Shown: piece by piece, positions 24,999 to 34,441 of the stretch
How positions within the stretch are numbered: the first letter of the stretch is position 1
How the letters are laid out: each line of letters begins with the position of its first letter
Assembly (NCBI GenBank): GCA_018831195.1
Contig: JAHJDP010000084.1
Location: 94,364-158,363 of the forward strand
Length of the DNA: 64,000 nt
DNA from: Candidatus Eisenbacteria bacterium
GTDB lineage: Bacteria; Eisenbacteria; RBG-16-71-46; CAIMUX01; JAHJDP01
Reading direction: 5' to 3'
Position numbers and translations under genes: made by a program
Notes under the pieces: generated by a model
What the model was told of the DNA's origin: nothing
The model's database searches: none
The model's input: the letters and a program-made list of their open reading frames with translations, nothing else

Positions 24999-25541
24999 CT
25001 AGTGAACCTGGATGACGATATAGATCACCATAGCGAGTCCGATGGCGATTTTAAATGAGGAGGCCATGACCTTTCCCACAAAGGCGCCCGCGCCGGCCCG
25101 GATCCCCTTCTCTTTGCCCGAGCCCCTTCCCAGTTCGAGAAGGATGGCGCCGATGGCGGTCCCGAGGAAGGAGCCGATGAGGGTGCCGACAATGGGTAGG
25201 GCGATGGTGCCCAGGGTGGCGCCGATCGCCCCCCCCAGAATCGCGCCGCCCCATCCGCCCAGGAAGGCCCCTGACATGCCCCAGCCCGTCGCGCCGTACT
25301 TCTTGGCCATGAGAGAAGACAGAAACGATTCCACGATCTCGCCCACGATAACCCCAATGGTCATAATGAGTAACGCCAGCCAGCCGATCATTTGAAACTT
25401 GCTGATCAACGCCACGATCAGAGCGGCGCCGAGAATGATGAAGTTTCCCGAGAGGCCGAGGGGGATGGCCAGGAGCCCGGCCAGCAGGATGAGATCAAGA
25501 AGGATCATCCCGGCGATTTTTGGAAGGAGAAGCCAATTCAT
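24999..25541 (-). CDS. DUF456 membrane protein
   Basis: 180 residues with about five hydrophobic segments. Gly-rich helices (GATGWGMSGAFLGGWGGAILGGAIGATLGT and following, keyed by GAFLGG, GAILG and GTLIGSFLG) are typical of DUF456. The N-terminus GMILLDLILLAGLLAIPLGL is the first membrane segment. It sits between the FmdB gene (57 bp upstream) and thiI (21 bp downstream) on the same strand. Function is unknown. Confidence 0.85.
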   Translation of the reverse strand: MNWLLLPKIAGMILLDLILLAGLLAIPLGLSGNFIILGAALIVALISKFQMIGWLALLIMTIGVIVGEIVESFLSSLMAKKYGATGWGMSGAFLGGWGGAILGGAIGATLGTIALPIVGTLIGSFLGTAIGAILLELGRGSGKEKGIRAGAGAFVGKVMASSFKIAIGLAMVIYIVIQVH

Positions 25542-25598
25542 GGGAGTTCGATCATTATCGAATCCGGCTTGCGTCTGCGACCGCAGACAGGATCAGCC

Positions 25599-25808
25599 TC
25601 ATGAATACCGTTTCGAGTGGGCGCAGCTTGCCGGCGACATCGGCGCTGCTCCGTTCTTGCCCTTTGAAATAGAGGGAGCCGAGATCTGCCGTTCAGAATC
25701 AAGGGCGCCGCAACGGGGGCACCGGATCGCATCATCAGACGTTGCAATGGGAACCATCTCTTCAAAGATGTTGTCGCACTTGCGGCATTTATAATCATAG
25801 AAGGGCAT
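25599..25808 (-). CDS. FmdB-family zinc ribbon protein
   Basis: 69 residues. MPFYDYKCRKCDNIFEEM opens the FmdB pattern and CRKC with CPRC (near residues 8-11 and 30-33) form the zinc knuckle. It has a strong RBS, AAGGAGTTGTCAGG. FmdB-like proteins are proposed regulators, though without a clear target. It is the first gene of a minus-strand set with DUF456 and thiI. Confidence 0.88.
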   Translation of the reverse strand: MPFYDYKCRKCDNIFEEMVPIATSDDAIRCPRCGALDSERQISAPSISKGKNGAAPMSPASCAHSKRYS

Positions 25809-26136
25809 CCTGACAACTCCTTATACAAAAGACAAAGATCATACAAAAACCGTCCAACGGAGACCGTCGTACAGAAACAGGGGCCCGGCATTCCCCAGGG
25901 AAGGGGCCGTTTTTTGGCGGCCCCAGCAGTTCATTATACCTTTGCGAGGGAAAAAGTTTCAAGGTAGATTCTGTTTACAGGGTGCTGCCCATACCTTCGG
26001 TCAGGACTTCATGATACGATATCCGTGCTTGGTAACTCTATGGACGATACCAAGTCGCGAATTTGGCTACAGGCCGGACTTTCGGTTCGGCCTGGGATTC
26101 GGTTGCCGCCTTGGCTGCCATGAAATGGAGCTTTTT

Positions 26137-27612
26137 ATGCGCCGATTGCAGTGGGTCCTTATTTTGGTGCTTGCCCCCGTTTTCATTCCCGGTGGCGTCC
26201 TGGCCGATGAGGTTCCACTTCCCGCGACGCCCGACTGGCAGGCCGATCTGGAGCGCGCTGTCGGGGGGATGGCCTGGATCGATGCCAACAATGACGGATG
26301 GCAGGATCTCGCCGTCGGCTGCTACTGGGCCAACGCCTATCCGCCGATCATCGACTATTACAATTACATCTATATGAATCTCGGCGGAACACTGGAAACG
26401 ACGCCCTCCTGGATGACGACGGCGGAGCGGCACACGACCGATCTCTATGTCATCGATATCAACAATGATGATTATGACGACCTCTTTGTCGCCAATGGCG
26501 GCGAATCGCTGCAACCCAGCGTCATCTATTTCGGTTCAGCCGGCGGATTGTCCAACAGCCCCGGATGGTTCAGTGCCGACGCCACCTGGACGATCGGCTG
26601 CGATTTCGGCGATGTGGATGGGGATGGGGATCTCGATCTGGCCACGGCGAATCAAGGCAACTCGGCCGATCCCACCCGCCCGGTTTATATCTTCGCCAAT
26701 ACCGGCGGCGCGCTCTCGACGACGCCGACCTGGGCCAGCAATGATCTCGGTATCTCCAACAGCGTTCATTTCGGTGACGCCGACGGCGATGACAACCTCG
26801 ATCTGGCCGTTTCCAAATGGGTCAACTGGCCGACCGGCGTCTATTACAATACCGGCGGCGGTCTGAATGCGACCCAGGGGTGGTCGACCGGCGAGCCGAA
26901 TCGCTCGGATAAGGGGATCGGCTGGGCCGATGTCGACGGCGACGGCGTTCTGGAACTGGCCGTGGGCGGCAACAGCGCTCCCTGCCAGCTCTTTGAAAAT
27001 CCAGGCACCGGTCCCGTCACACCGGCCGTGTGGGAATCGGCCGACAGCTATCACGGCTGCCAGGAGCTTTTCTGGTGCGATATCGATGAAGATAACGACC
27101 CCGACCTGTTCACGGTCAATTTCGGGAACGGACACGCGCGGGTCTACTTGAACAATGAGGGCGTGCTCTCGACGACGGCCGATTGGACCTATGATTGTTC
27201 GTCCAGCGCAACGGCGATCGCCGTGGGGGATATGAACCGCGACGGTCATCTCGATCTTGCCGTCGCCACCGCCCGCCAGCCGGTGATGGTTTTTCTGAAT
27301 ACGTTGCCGTCGTCATCAACACCCGGCGTGAATACGGATCTCTTCTCAACACGATTGATCATTTCACCGCAACCGTCGCGCGGCTCGGTTTCACTGCGCC
27401 GTCCCGGTCTCCCCTTGACGGATCCCGGACAGGTCGTGATCTATCGCGCCGACGGCCGTGAAGTTGTCACATTGCCCCTTTCCGGCGGCCGATCTGAGAT
27501 CCAATGGGACGGCCTTGACGCCCGCGGTCTCCGCGTCGGCAGCGGGGTCTATCTTGTGAAATGGATTCAGGCCCATCAGGCGACAGCGGGTCGGATATTG
27601 ATGTTGAAGTGA
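26137..27612 (+). CDS. Secreted VCBS/FG-GAP repeat protein with FlgD-like C-terminal domain
   Basis: 491 residues from ATG 26137, chosen because GGAG lies 6 bp upstream and the signal peptide MRRLQWVLILVLAPVFIPGG begins there. The mature part is made of 6-7 FG-GAP/VCBS repeats carrying Ca-binding D-x-D-x-D loops (GDVDGDGDLDLATAN, GDADGDDNLDLAVS, ADVDGDGVLELAVG), forming a propeller. The C-terminus (SPQPSRGSVSLRRPGL...VVIYRADGREVVTL...SGVYLVKW) is a FlgD-like Ig domain ending in GRILMLK. It is probably a cell-surface or secreted binding protein. It lies 61 bp before the next lipoprotein gene on the same strand. Confidence 0.82.
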   Translation: MRRLQWVLILVLAPVFIPGGVLADEVPLPATPDWQADLERAVGGMAWIDANNDGWQDLAVGCYWANAYPPIIDYYNYIYMNLGGTLETTPSWMTTAERHTTDLYVIDINNDDYDDLFVANGGESLQPSVIYFGSAGGLSNSPGWFSADATWTIGCDFGDVDGDGDLDLATANQGNSADPTRPVYIFANTGGALSTTPTWASNDLGISNSVHFGDADGDDNLDLAVSKWVNWPTGVYYNTGGGLNATQGWSTGEPNRSDKGIGWADVDGDGVLELAVGGNSAPCQLFENPGTGPVTPAVWESADSYHGCQELFWCDIDEDNDPDLFTVNFGNGHARVYLNNEGVLSTTADWTYDCSSSATAIAVGDMNRDGHLDLAVATARQPVMVFLNTLPSSSTPGVNTDLFSTRLIISPQPSRGSVSLRRPGLPLTDPGQVVIYRADGREVVTLPLSGGRSEIQWDGLDARGLRVGSGVYLVKWIQAHQATAGRILMLK

Positions 27613-27673
27613 TTGGCGCCGAAAGTAATGATCTAGACAGCGGTGAATTCGACTCATATTTTGGAGCTTCGCG

Positions 27674-29002
27674 ATGACTCAATTATTATATCGTGTTTTA
27701 TGGATGGGGCTGATGCTCTCGATCCCATTATTTATTGCCGGTTGCAGCGAAGAAGATAACCCGGAAGTGCCCGAACTGCAGTTGGGTACGATTGTCATGG
27801 ACCCCTCGCCGGACGGCCTCAACGCCCCTTGGGCTCTGACAGGGCCCGGTGGCTACAATGCAAGTGGCGCGGGCGATTCGACAGTGGCTGACCTGGCGTT
27901 GGGTGACTATACAATATCGTGGGGCGCGGTTGAGCGTTGGATCAGACCTTTCGGCGAAACACAAACATTGATGTCGGATTCAACATTGACATTCATTGGC
28001 GCTTATATTGAAAACACCGGCACGATTATCATGGACCCCTCGCCCGACGACCTCGATGCGCCATGGACGCTCACCGGGCCCGGCGGTTACAGCGAGAACG
28101 GCGCCGGCGACGAGATATTGAATGATCTGCCGCCGGGTGATTATACAGTCTCCTGGAATACCGTTTCCGGATGGAATATCCCCTCGGATGAGACGCGAAC
28201 GCTGGCGGCGGAGGATACCACGATATTCCGGGTCGCCTATATCGCGGATTCAGGCGTTTCAGGAGACTTTGTGCTCATTTCCGCCGGTGTCTTCACCATG
28301 GGCAGCCCCGCCGACGAACCGGGACGGGACGACGATGAAACAGAACACCCTGTTACTTTGACCCGGGGGTTCTACATATCAAAGTATGAAGTGACGGAGC
28401 AATGGTGGGACGATGTCATGGGAACGGGCTCCTCGACCTCAGCGCTGCCGAAGAATGATCTAAGCTGGGACGACGCCGTGGCCTTTTGCAACGCGCTTTC
28501 GAATGCGGAGGGCTTGACGGCGGTCTATACCATCAATGGTTCCAATGGATATGTGACATGGAATCAAACGGCAAACGGCTACCGTTTACCGACAGATGCG
28601 GAGTGGGAATACGCGTGCCGGGCCGGCAGCGCGACCCCCTTTGCGAACGGCCGGATCAACAATACAAATTGTAATGATACAGTACTCAATGAGATCGGCT
28701 GGTACTGCGGCAACTCCAATCTCAGTCGTCATGATGTTGGACAACTGATTCCCAATGCGTGGGGTCTTTATGACATGCACGGCAATTTATGGGAGTGGTG
28801 TTATGACGGCTACATCAGCGATTATGAAATTCTAGCGGAGCAGGATCCTGTATTCCTTGATGAGTCGAACGGCCATAGGGTCATTCGGGGAGGCGATTGG
28901 AGATACAATTCGAGGAATTGCCGATCCGCCAGCCGGCACAGCAGCAGCCCGATATTTTCGGACGAAGGGACCGGCTTGCGGCCCGTGAGATCGGGTGACT
29001 GA
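27674..29002 (+). CDS. Formylglycine-generating-enzyme-like lipoprotein with duplicated PEGA-like repeat
   Basis: 442 residues. The lipobox IAGCSEED follows a 22-residue signal. Residues ~36-112 and ~113-188 are two copies of one repeat (GTIVMDPSPD, GPGGY, GAGD, LGDYTISW versus GTIIMDPSPD, GPGGY, GAGD, PGDYTVSW). Residues ~195-442 are a SUMF1/FGE-type domain: GVFTMGSPADEPGRD, YISKYEVTEQWW, YRLPTDAEWEYACRAGS, GLYDMHGNLWEW and RVIRGGDWRYN. Sulfatase-activating cysteines are not convincing, so a structural or ligand role is more likely than real formylglycine activity. It is probably anchored outside the inner membrane. Confidence 0.82.
   Translation: MTQLLYRVLWMGLMLSIPLFIAGCSEEDNPEVPELQLGTIVMDPSPDGLNAPWALTGPGGYNASGAGDSTVADLALGDYTISWGAVERWIRPFGETQTLMSDSTLTFIGAYIENTGTIIMDPSPDDLDAPWTLTGPGGYSENGAGDEILNDLPPGDYTVSWNTVSGWNIPSDETRTLAAEDTTIFRVAYIADSGVSGDFVLISAGVFTMGSPADEPGRDDDETEHPVTLTRGFYISKYEVTEQWWDDVMGTGSSTSALPKNDLSWDDAVAFCNALSNAEGLTAVYTINGSNGYVTWNQTANGYRLPTDAEWEYACRAGSATPFANGRINNTNCNDTVLNEIGWYCGNSNLSRHDVGQLIPNAWGLYDMHGNLWEWCYDGYISDYEILAEQDPVFLDESNGHRVIRGGDWRYNSRNCRSASRHSSSPIFSDEGTGLRPVRSGD
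27776..28225 (+). repeat. Tandem duplicated ~75-codon segment
   Basis: Within the lipoprotein gene two adjacent ~230-bp segments are clearly related (starting at about 27785 and 28018, both opening with GTxxTxATGGACCCCTCGCC). They encode the PEGA-like repeats, which have diverged but kept the frame. Confidence 0.75.
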
Positions 29003-29017
29003 TACCGCCCGGCAACA

Positions 29018-30571
29018 TCAGCTCCCCATCGCCCCTTCGGCCCGCTCTAACAAAGCCTCCATCCCCGCGAGGATCTTTTGCTGCGTGGGGGATTGGATTT
29101 CGGCGCGCAGGCGGGCGAAATCCTCCGAGCGGATGAGGCGCATCAGGACAATCCCCAAAATCAATCCGATGAGAACAAGATTGATCCTCACCAGAAGACT
29201 CGGCCATATCAAGGGAACATATTTTAAGACGAACGCCGCGGAAATGACGAGCAGGGCCGCCGTTCCCCATGTTTTGAGAGCCACACCGACACGGGCCCGC
29301 TGTGTCTCCGGGAAGATCCGTCCGACGGCGATCATCGCCGGGATTAATGTTACGAGGGAGCTGACGACGCTGGCGATGGCGACGCCGGTAATTCCGAAGA
29401 TGGGAATCAAAACGGGATACAGGCCCAATTCGACGACCAGCTTGACACCGGCCAGCCAGAAAACGATCCGTGTTTTCTCAAATGTATAAAATGTCACATT
29501 GAAAGGCTGGTTTAACGTTCTGAAGAGGAAGACGAGGGACATGACCTGCAAGGCGACCATCGCATCCATATAATCAAAGCCGCCGAGAACGACAATGATC
29601 TCGCGGGCCAAGGTGAAAAGCACGACGGAAAAGATAAGGGCCAGGGCCGAGGTGATGCGGAATCCGGCCACAAGAATCTTCTCAATGCCGGCGTGATCTT
29701 TGAGGCCGCGCAGACGCGACATCGAGGGCAGCAGCGAGATCGGTATCGCGTAGGCCAAGCCGACAAAACGCTCGGTCGTCACGATGGCAAAAGAGATAAG
29801 GCCCAGCTCGCGGGAGCCGAGGAAGGCGCCGAGGATCGCGCGGGTGAGATGCTGTCCCGCCATGAAGAAGGAACGGGCGCCGAGCAGCGGCAGGACATAG
29901 CGCCAGATTTCACGAAAAGCGGGCGGCGGGTCCTCCGGTTTCTTTTCGCCCGGCGGCAGGAGGCGCCAGACCAGAAATCCGGCAGTAATGGTCATCAATC
30001 CCACGGCGCCGATGAGTCCCCAAGCCAACTCAACCAGACCGCCGTGGAAGGCCGCGACGAGGCCGACCATCACCATCTTGCTGATATTGCTGACGAGCGC
30101 CAGAATCCAGATCAACTTAAAACGCTGCAGACCGAAGAGGGTGGCGCGGAAGACGACATAGCAGGCTTCAAGGAAGATCATCCACGCCACGGCGGGGAGA
30201 ACGGCGGCCAGTTCCGGCTTTTCATAAAAGCGGGTCAGAACTCCCGCCAGCAGGGTCACCGCAAAGATGCCGCCGACACCAAGCGAACCTTTGACGGCGA
30301 GGATCTTCCCCACAAGAGTCCGAAGAATGTGGGATCGGCCGGAGGCCTGAAATTCGGCGACAAAACGTTCGAGGTAGGAGTCGAGATTGAGGGTCGCGAT
30401 TCCCGCCATACCGGCCACCGCCAAGCCAAGGCTCAGGATACCGTAGAGTGACGGCCCCAAGAGGCGTAGAATAGCCATTGAATAGAGGGTGCCGAAGATG
30501 ACCTGGGTGAGCTGCTCCAGGCCGAGATAAAGGCTGCCGCGAGATATATCGCGGAGGGTGGATCGTTCCAC
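29018..30571 (-). CDS. Polysaccharide-biosynthesis flippase (Wzx/MATE-like)
   Basis: 517 residues with 12-14 hydrophobic segments. The opening TLRDISRGSLYLGLEQLTQVIF and ILRLLGPSLYGILSLGLAV match the oligosaccharide flippase family (PF01943/PF13440). Such proteins move lipid-linked glycans across the inner membrane. It stands alone among glycan- or surface-related genes; no glycosyltransferase cluster is next to it. It converges on the SUMF-like gene with a 15-bp gap. Confidence 0.82.
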   Translation of the reverse strand: MERSTLRDISRGSLYLGLEQLTQVIFGTLYSMAILRLLGPSLYGILSLGLAVAGMAGIATLNLDSYLERFVAEFQASGRSHILRTLVGKILAVKGSLGVGGIFAVTLLAGVLTRFYEKPELAAVLPAVAWMIFLEACYVVFRATLFGLQRFKLIWILALVSNISKMVMVGLVAAFHGGLVELAWGLIGAVGLMTITAGFLVWRLLPPGEKKPEDPPPAFREIWRYVLPLLGARSFFMAGQHLTRAILGAFLGSRELGLISFAIVTTERFVGLAYAIPISLLPSMSRLRGLKDHAGIEKILVAGFRITSALALIFSVVLFTLAREIIVVLGGFDYMDAMVALQVMSLVFLFRTLNQPFNVTFYTFEKTRIVFWLAGVKLVVELGLYPVLIPIFGITGVAIASVVSSLVTLIPAMIAVGRIFPETQRARVGVALKTWGTAALLVISAAFVLKYVPLIWPSLLVRINLVLIGLILGIVLMRLIRSEDFARLRAEIQSPTQQKILAGMEALLERAEGAMGS

Positions 30572-30745
30572 TTCTGGGGTCCCTTCAGGTGGGGTTCCCT
30601 TCGGGTCTACGGGCCTTCGGGTCTACGGGATGTGAGCTTATCACCGGCGTTCATCCCCGGGCAAGGTGCTGACAGCCTTCCCTCAAGAGCGCCCCTCCCC
30701 GGCACTTCAAGGGGCGTCCAAGAGCGGTCATGCGAGGCGCGAACG

Positions 30746-31909
30746 ATGCCCCGTCTAAGAGAAAGATCGTCTCGGCTCGCTGGGATCCTGAACCCCAGAC
30801 GGTGGAGACTGACCGGTATCTTCTTCTTATGCCTTCTGTTGCCGGCCTGCAATGAGGGTCCGGCGCGGCCTGACCCCTACGGCCCGTCCCGCCCCTTCCT
30901 CATGGCCCTATCCTCATTCCCGGCCTATCCGGCCTGGGATGCGGTATTGCAGTCGATCGACTATGCCGCCGGACACGCCGATATGGTGGTGCATCAACAT
31001 GATGAGGGCGTGCCTTGGCTGGAGCTCTCCCCGGAGGGGAGCGGGAATATCCCCGAGGGATTGAGGCTCGAGATCGAAGAGCGGGTTTACGAATCCCGCC
31101 GGGCGGGATTGGGGATTTTCCTCGCGACGACACCGATGAATAATTCGCGGGATGGACTCGCGCCGGAGTGGAATACCGGCTCTCTTCCGTCCGGTTGGGA
31201 GGATAAAAACTTCGCCGATCCGTCGGTGATTGTCGCTTATACGGAGTGGTGTCTTCTATTGGCGGAGCTTTACCGGCCCGATCTCTTCGCCATCGTCATT
31301 GACGCGAACATTTATGAAGAGGCCCATCCCGAGGATTGGCCCTTTCTCACCAGCCTCTATGACCGGATCTATGCAACGATTAAACAGAGGCTGGGAGATA
31401 TCCCGGTCTTTGTGACCTTCCAGATGGAATATCTTCAAGGCAGCCTGCCGTTGGGCGCCGAGCCGCAGTGGCGGCTGTTGGATGATTTCACGGCGCCGCA
31501 AGATTTCCTGGCGCTTTCGACCTATCCCAGCCTTCTCGGTTTGCGATCGGATGAGATAGAAACATCATATTTTTATGATGCGGTCTCAGAGGCGCTCAAC
31601 TCCATCGATGCGCCGGTACTCATCGCGGAGACCGGCTATCCCAGCGAGATGATTTTTGTACAAGGACAATGGCTGCCGACGAGCGAGAGGGAGCAGGAAA
31701 TGTATCTCGAGACGCTGCTTATGGCGGCGGAATTGCTTCCGGTGCAATTGGTTACCTGGTTCTACCCTTTTGATTTCTCAGCAACGATTGAGAATGACGG
31801 AACAAGGGATCATTTTGTTTCTATGGGCCTGAATGATGAGAATACATTTCCCAAAATTGCTTTCGATCTCTGGTATGAAACATGGATCAGGCCGATCAGC
31901 GATAACTAA
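30746..31909 (+). CDS. Lipoprotein with glycosidase-like TIM barrel
   Basis: 387 residues from ATG 30746; longer in-frame starts at 30632 lack a signal. The lipobox is LLLPACNEG. The mature part looks like a (beta/alpha)8 glycoside hydrolase of the GH53-like type: residues LFAIVIDANIYEEAHPEDW, FLALSTYPSL and VLIAETGYPSEM with the Glu in AETGYP as the expected nucleophile. The family hydrolyses beta-1,4-galactans or related chains; the substrate here is a guess. It overlaps the convergent pabC gene by 4 bp. Confidence 0.62.
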   Translation: MPRLRERSSRLAGILNPRRWRLTGIFFLCLLLPACNEGPARPDPYGPSRPFLMALSSFPAYPAWDAVLQSIDYAAGHADMVVHQHDEGVPWLELSPEGSGNIPEGLRLEIEERVYESRRAGLGIFLATTPMNNSRDGLAPEWNTGSLPSGWEDKNFADPSVIVAYTEWCLLLAELYRPDLFAIVIDANIYEEAHPEDWPFLTSLYDRIYATIKQRLGDIPVFVTFQMEYLQGSLPLGAEPQWRLLDDFTAPQDFLALSTYPSLLGLRSDEIETSYFYDAVSEALNSIDAPVLIAETGYPSEMIFVQGQWLPTSEREQEMYLETLLMAAELLPVQLVTWFYPFDFSATIENDGTRDHFVSMGLNDENTFPKIAFDLWYETWIRPISDN

Positions 31910-32751
31910 TGCCGTTTCTTGTACAATTCAACGCGCCGGATGTACAGCTCCTGCAACTTGACGGCCACCGGTCCCTTCAGGCCCGGCAGCGTCCGGCGAA
32001 GACCGCGAATCCTGTCAACGGGCAGGACGCCCCGGCTGGTATTTGATAAGAAGATCTCATCGGCCCGCTCCAGATCTCTCAGGGTGAGAGGGCTTTCCTT
32101 GAAGGGGAACTTCCTGCGTTTGCAGATGGAGAGGAGGTGTCCGCGGGTGACACCGGCCAGAATCCCTCTGGACAGGGGCGGTGTGAGGATCAAACCCTTC
32201 ATGACGCAGAAGAGGTTTGAGATCGACCCCTCCGCAAGATCACCCTGGTGATTGGGGATCAGGGCGTCAAAACATCCATGCGATTCGGCCCAGCGATGGG
32301 TCAGCCCATAGAGAAGACGTGAGGTCGTTTTCAGGCCGGCAAAGGCATCCTTCGGATCCTTGGGGTAGGGGGAAATCCCAATATGAATGGGGAGCTTCAA
32401 TTCCGGGATCGGGCGCGGCACAATAACGAGTGTGGATGGGCCTCCGGGCGGCCCCCCGGAAACAGTAATGCGGATGACGGCGGTTGCGATCCTGTTTTTT
32501 TCAATGACCCGATCAATCTCCCCGGCCGGATCCCATGCCGGTTTCTCAATCTTGATCGTGTGAAGACCGATAGCCAGTCGTTTCAGATGATCTTCCAAGA
32601 AGAGGGGGACGCCGTCCTCCACCCTCACCGTCTCAAAAACGCCGAGCCCGAGTAGATATCCGGCGTCCGTGACGGGGATGGCCGCCTTCTCCCGAAGAAG
32701 GAGCCTGCCGTTTAGAGAAGCATAAACAGGATTTTTTCGGCCTAATCTCAT
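31906..32751 (-). CDS. pabC: Aminodeoxychorismate lyase (class IV aminotransferase)
   Basis: 281 residues from ATG 32751, 10 bp after the pabB stop; a longer frame extends upstream over pabB but is not coding. GYLLGLGVFETVRVEDGVPLFLEDHL is the class IV opening, LKTTSRLLYGL holds the PLP lysine, and EGSISNLFCVMKG is the conserved block before the C-terminal ILAGVTRGHLL. With PabB upstream it converts 4-amino-4-deoxychorismate to 4-aminobenzoate for folate. A D-amino-acid or branched-chain aminotransferase is possible from sequence alone, but the pabB partner favours PabC. Confidence 0.85.
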   Translation of the reverse strand: MRLGRKNPVYASLNGRLLLREKAAIPVTDAGYLLGLGVFETVRVEDGVPLFLEDHLKRLAIGLHTIKIEKPAWDPAGEIDRVIEKNRIATAVIRITVSGGPPGGPSTLVIVPRPIPELKLPIHIGISPYPKDPKDAFAGLKTTSRLLYGLTHRWAESHGCFDALIPNHQGDLAEGSISNLFCVMKGLILTPPLSRGILAGVTRGHLLSICKRRKFPFKESPLTLRDLERADEIFLSNTSRGVLPVDRIRGLRRTLPGLKGPVAVKLQELYIRRVELYKKRH

Positions 32752-32761
32752 AGGGCGCCTT

Positions 32762-34333
32762 TCACTGGTGCGTTCCTTCCGATGCCGTGTGGCCATATCC
32801 CAGGCCCGTCGAACGGGAGAGAATCTCGTAGAGCGCGCGGCCTTTGTGCAAAGTCTCCTCGTATTCGGCCTGCGGATCCGAATCGGCGACGACGGCTCCA
32901 CCAACCCGGTAGACAGCCCGATGATCGCTGGTGAGAACGGTCCGGATGGCAATGTTAAGTTCGGCTGAACCGTCGAGACCGATCCACCCCACACTCCCCG
33001 TGTAGACCGACCGCGCCGTCTTCTCCAGCTCAGCGATGATCTCCATCGCGCGGATTTTGGGGGCGCCGGTGACGGATCCTCCGGGGAAGGAGGCGCGGAG
33101 CCCATCGACGAGGTCCAGGCCGTCCCGCATCACGCCCAAAACCCGGGCCACGAGATGGTGAACCGTCGCAAAACTCTCCAAATCGTACAACCGGGGGACG
33201 GTGACCGTGCCGAATTCGCAGACACGGCCCAAATCGTTCCGCATCAGATCAACGATCATCACCAGCTCGGCCCGGTCCTTTTCACTCTGTAACAATTTTC
33301 GGCGGGCGCGGTCGTCTTCGGCCGGATCCTGATAGCGCGGTCCCGTGCCCTTAATGGGACGGGTCTCTATATCTTTGCCCCGGATGCTTAAATACAGCTC
33401 AGGAGAAACGGAGAGAACGGCATGCGCGGGGTCGACTTGTACATAGGCGGCGTAGGGGGCCGGGTGATGATCCCGAAGGCGGCGATAGAGATCCTGCGGG
33501 CTTTCTGATACGGGCCAGGAAAACCTTTGGCTCAGGTTGACCTGGAAAATATCGCCGGCGGCGATGTATTCCCGGCCCTTCCGAACCATGGCCAGATATT
33601 CCTCATGTGTCGTATCGCATCGTGGCGGGACCGAAATTCCGGGCATGCCCGCCCGGTTATCGGCGGGGGGCAGGAAGGATTGCCTGCCGGCGTCGTCTGA
33701 AATACCACTGAGACGAAGATTGTAGGCCTCCCGCACCGCTTTAACATAATCCGGCCCGCGCCGATCCGGGTCATCCGGCAATTCTCCCACCAGAAGATGG
33801 CCCTGTCGGGTATTATGATCGAAGGCATAAATAATGTTAAAGAATCGGAACAGCATTCCAGGAAATCCCAGGTCCGGCGGGCGGGGCGGAGGGAGCGTCT
33901 CGATACAGCTCCCCAGCTCATAAGAGAAAAAGCCGACCGCGCCGCCCTTGAAAGGGATCGAGGTTTCCGCATCAGCGTCAGGGTATCGATAACAGTTGAG
34001 TAGGGTCCTGAGGGCTTCAAAGGGATCGTGTCCCAGATTGGTCGAAGCTCCCATCGGATTCTTTATGTTCGAATGCTTTATGCTCCGGCCCCCCGCCATT
34101 CGCCTCCATTCCGCCGATCCGTTTTCATATGTCAGGACGCCCCAGGGGTCCCATGCGACATATGAGAATTTGGATAGTTCATGTCCTTCGTCGGCGGAAT
34201 CAAGCCAAGCCGGATGATCATCGTGCGATAAGGTTCGGAACAGAGCCCCCGGCTCCGGCGCCGGGTTACACGGGAAGGCCGTGACGCGGCATTCCCGAGC
34301 TGTGCGGCTCCATTTGTTCGTTTGGACGGTCAT
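32762..34333 (-). CDS. pabB: Aminodeoxychorismate synthase component I
   Basis: 523 residues. The chorismate-binding domain shows IFQVNLSQRFS, LSVSPELYLS, ETRPIKGTGPR, MIVDLMRNDLGRVC, FPGGSVTGAPKIRAMEII and SVGWIGLDGSAELNIAIRT. The Lys in PIKGT is the nucleophile that marks PabB rather than anthranilate synthase, so the product is aminodeoxychorismate. The N-terminal half is a degenerate version of the same fold. No pabA glutamine amidotransferase is nearby, so the amidase must be encoded elsewhere. Its pair, pabC, follows. Confidence 0.9.
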   Translation of the reverse strand: MTVQTNKWSRTARECRVTAFPCNPAPEPGALFRTLSHDDHPAWLDSADEGHELSKFSYVAWDPWGVLTYENGSAEWRRMAGGRSIKHSNIKNPMGASTNLGHDPFEALRTLLNCYRYPDADAETSIPFKGGAVGFFSYELGSCIETLPPPRPPDLGFPGMLFRFFNIIYAFDHNTRQGHLLVGELPDDPDRRGPDYVKAVREAYNLRLSGISDDAGRQSFLPPADNRAGMPGISVPPRCDTTHEEYLAMVRKGREYIAAGDIFQVNLSQRFSWPVSESPQDLYRRLRDHHPAPYAAYVQVDPAHAVLSVSPELYLSIRGKDIETRPIKGTGPRYQDPAEDDRARRKLLQSEKDRAELVMIVDLMRNDLGRVCEFGTVTVPRLYDLESFATVHHLVARVLGVMRDGLDLVDGLRASFPGGSVTGAPKIRAMEIIAELEKTARSVYTGSVGWIGLDGSAELNIAIRTVLTSDHRAVYRVGGAVVADSDPQAEYEETLHKGRALYEILSRSTGLGYGHTASEGTHQ

Positions 34334-34441
34334 AGGAACAGAGTCTAAATCCGCCTCGGGTCTTTGTCCACCGCCACCCCTTATGCTAGTCTCTACGGTG
34401 GATCGGGAGAAAAGCGGTCAGGAATATGAGGAGTGCCTGAA

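Noticed and set aside
25903..25924. GGGGCCG/CGGCCCC hairpin around a T run
   Set aside because: The T run is in the loop, not after the stem, so it is not a terminator; no other role seen.
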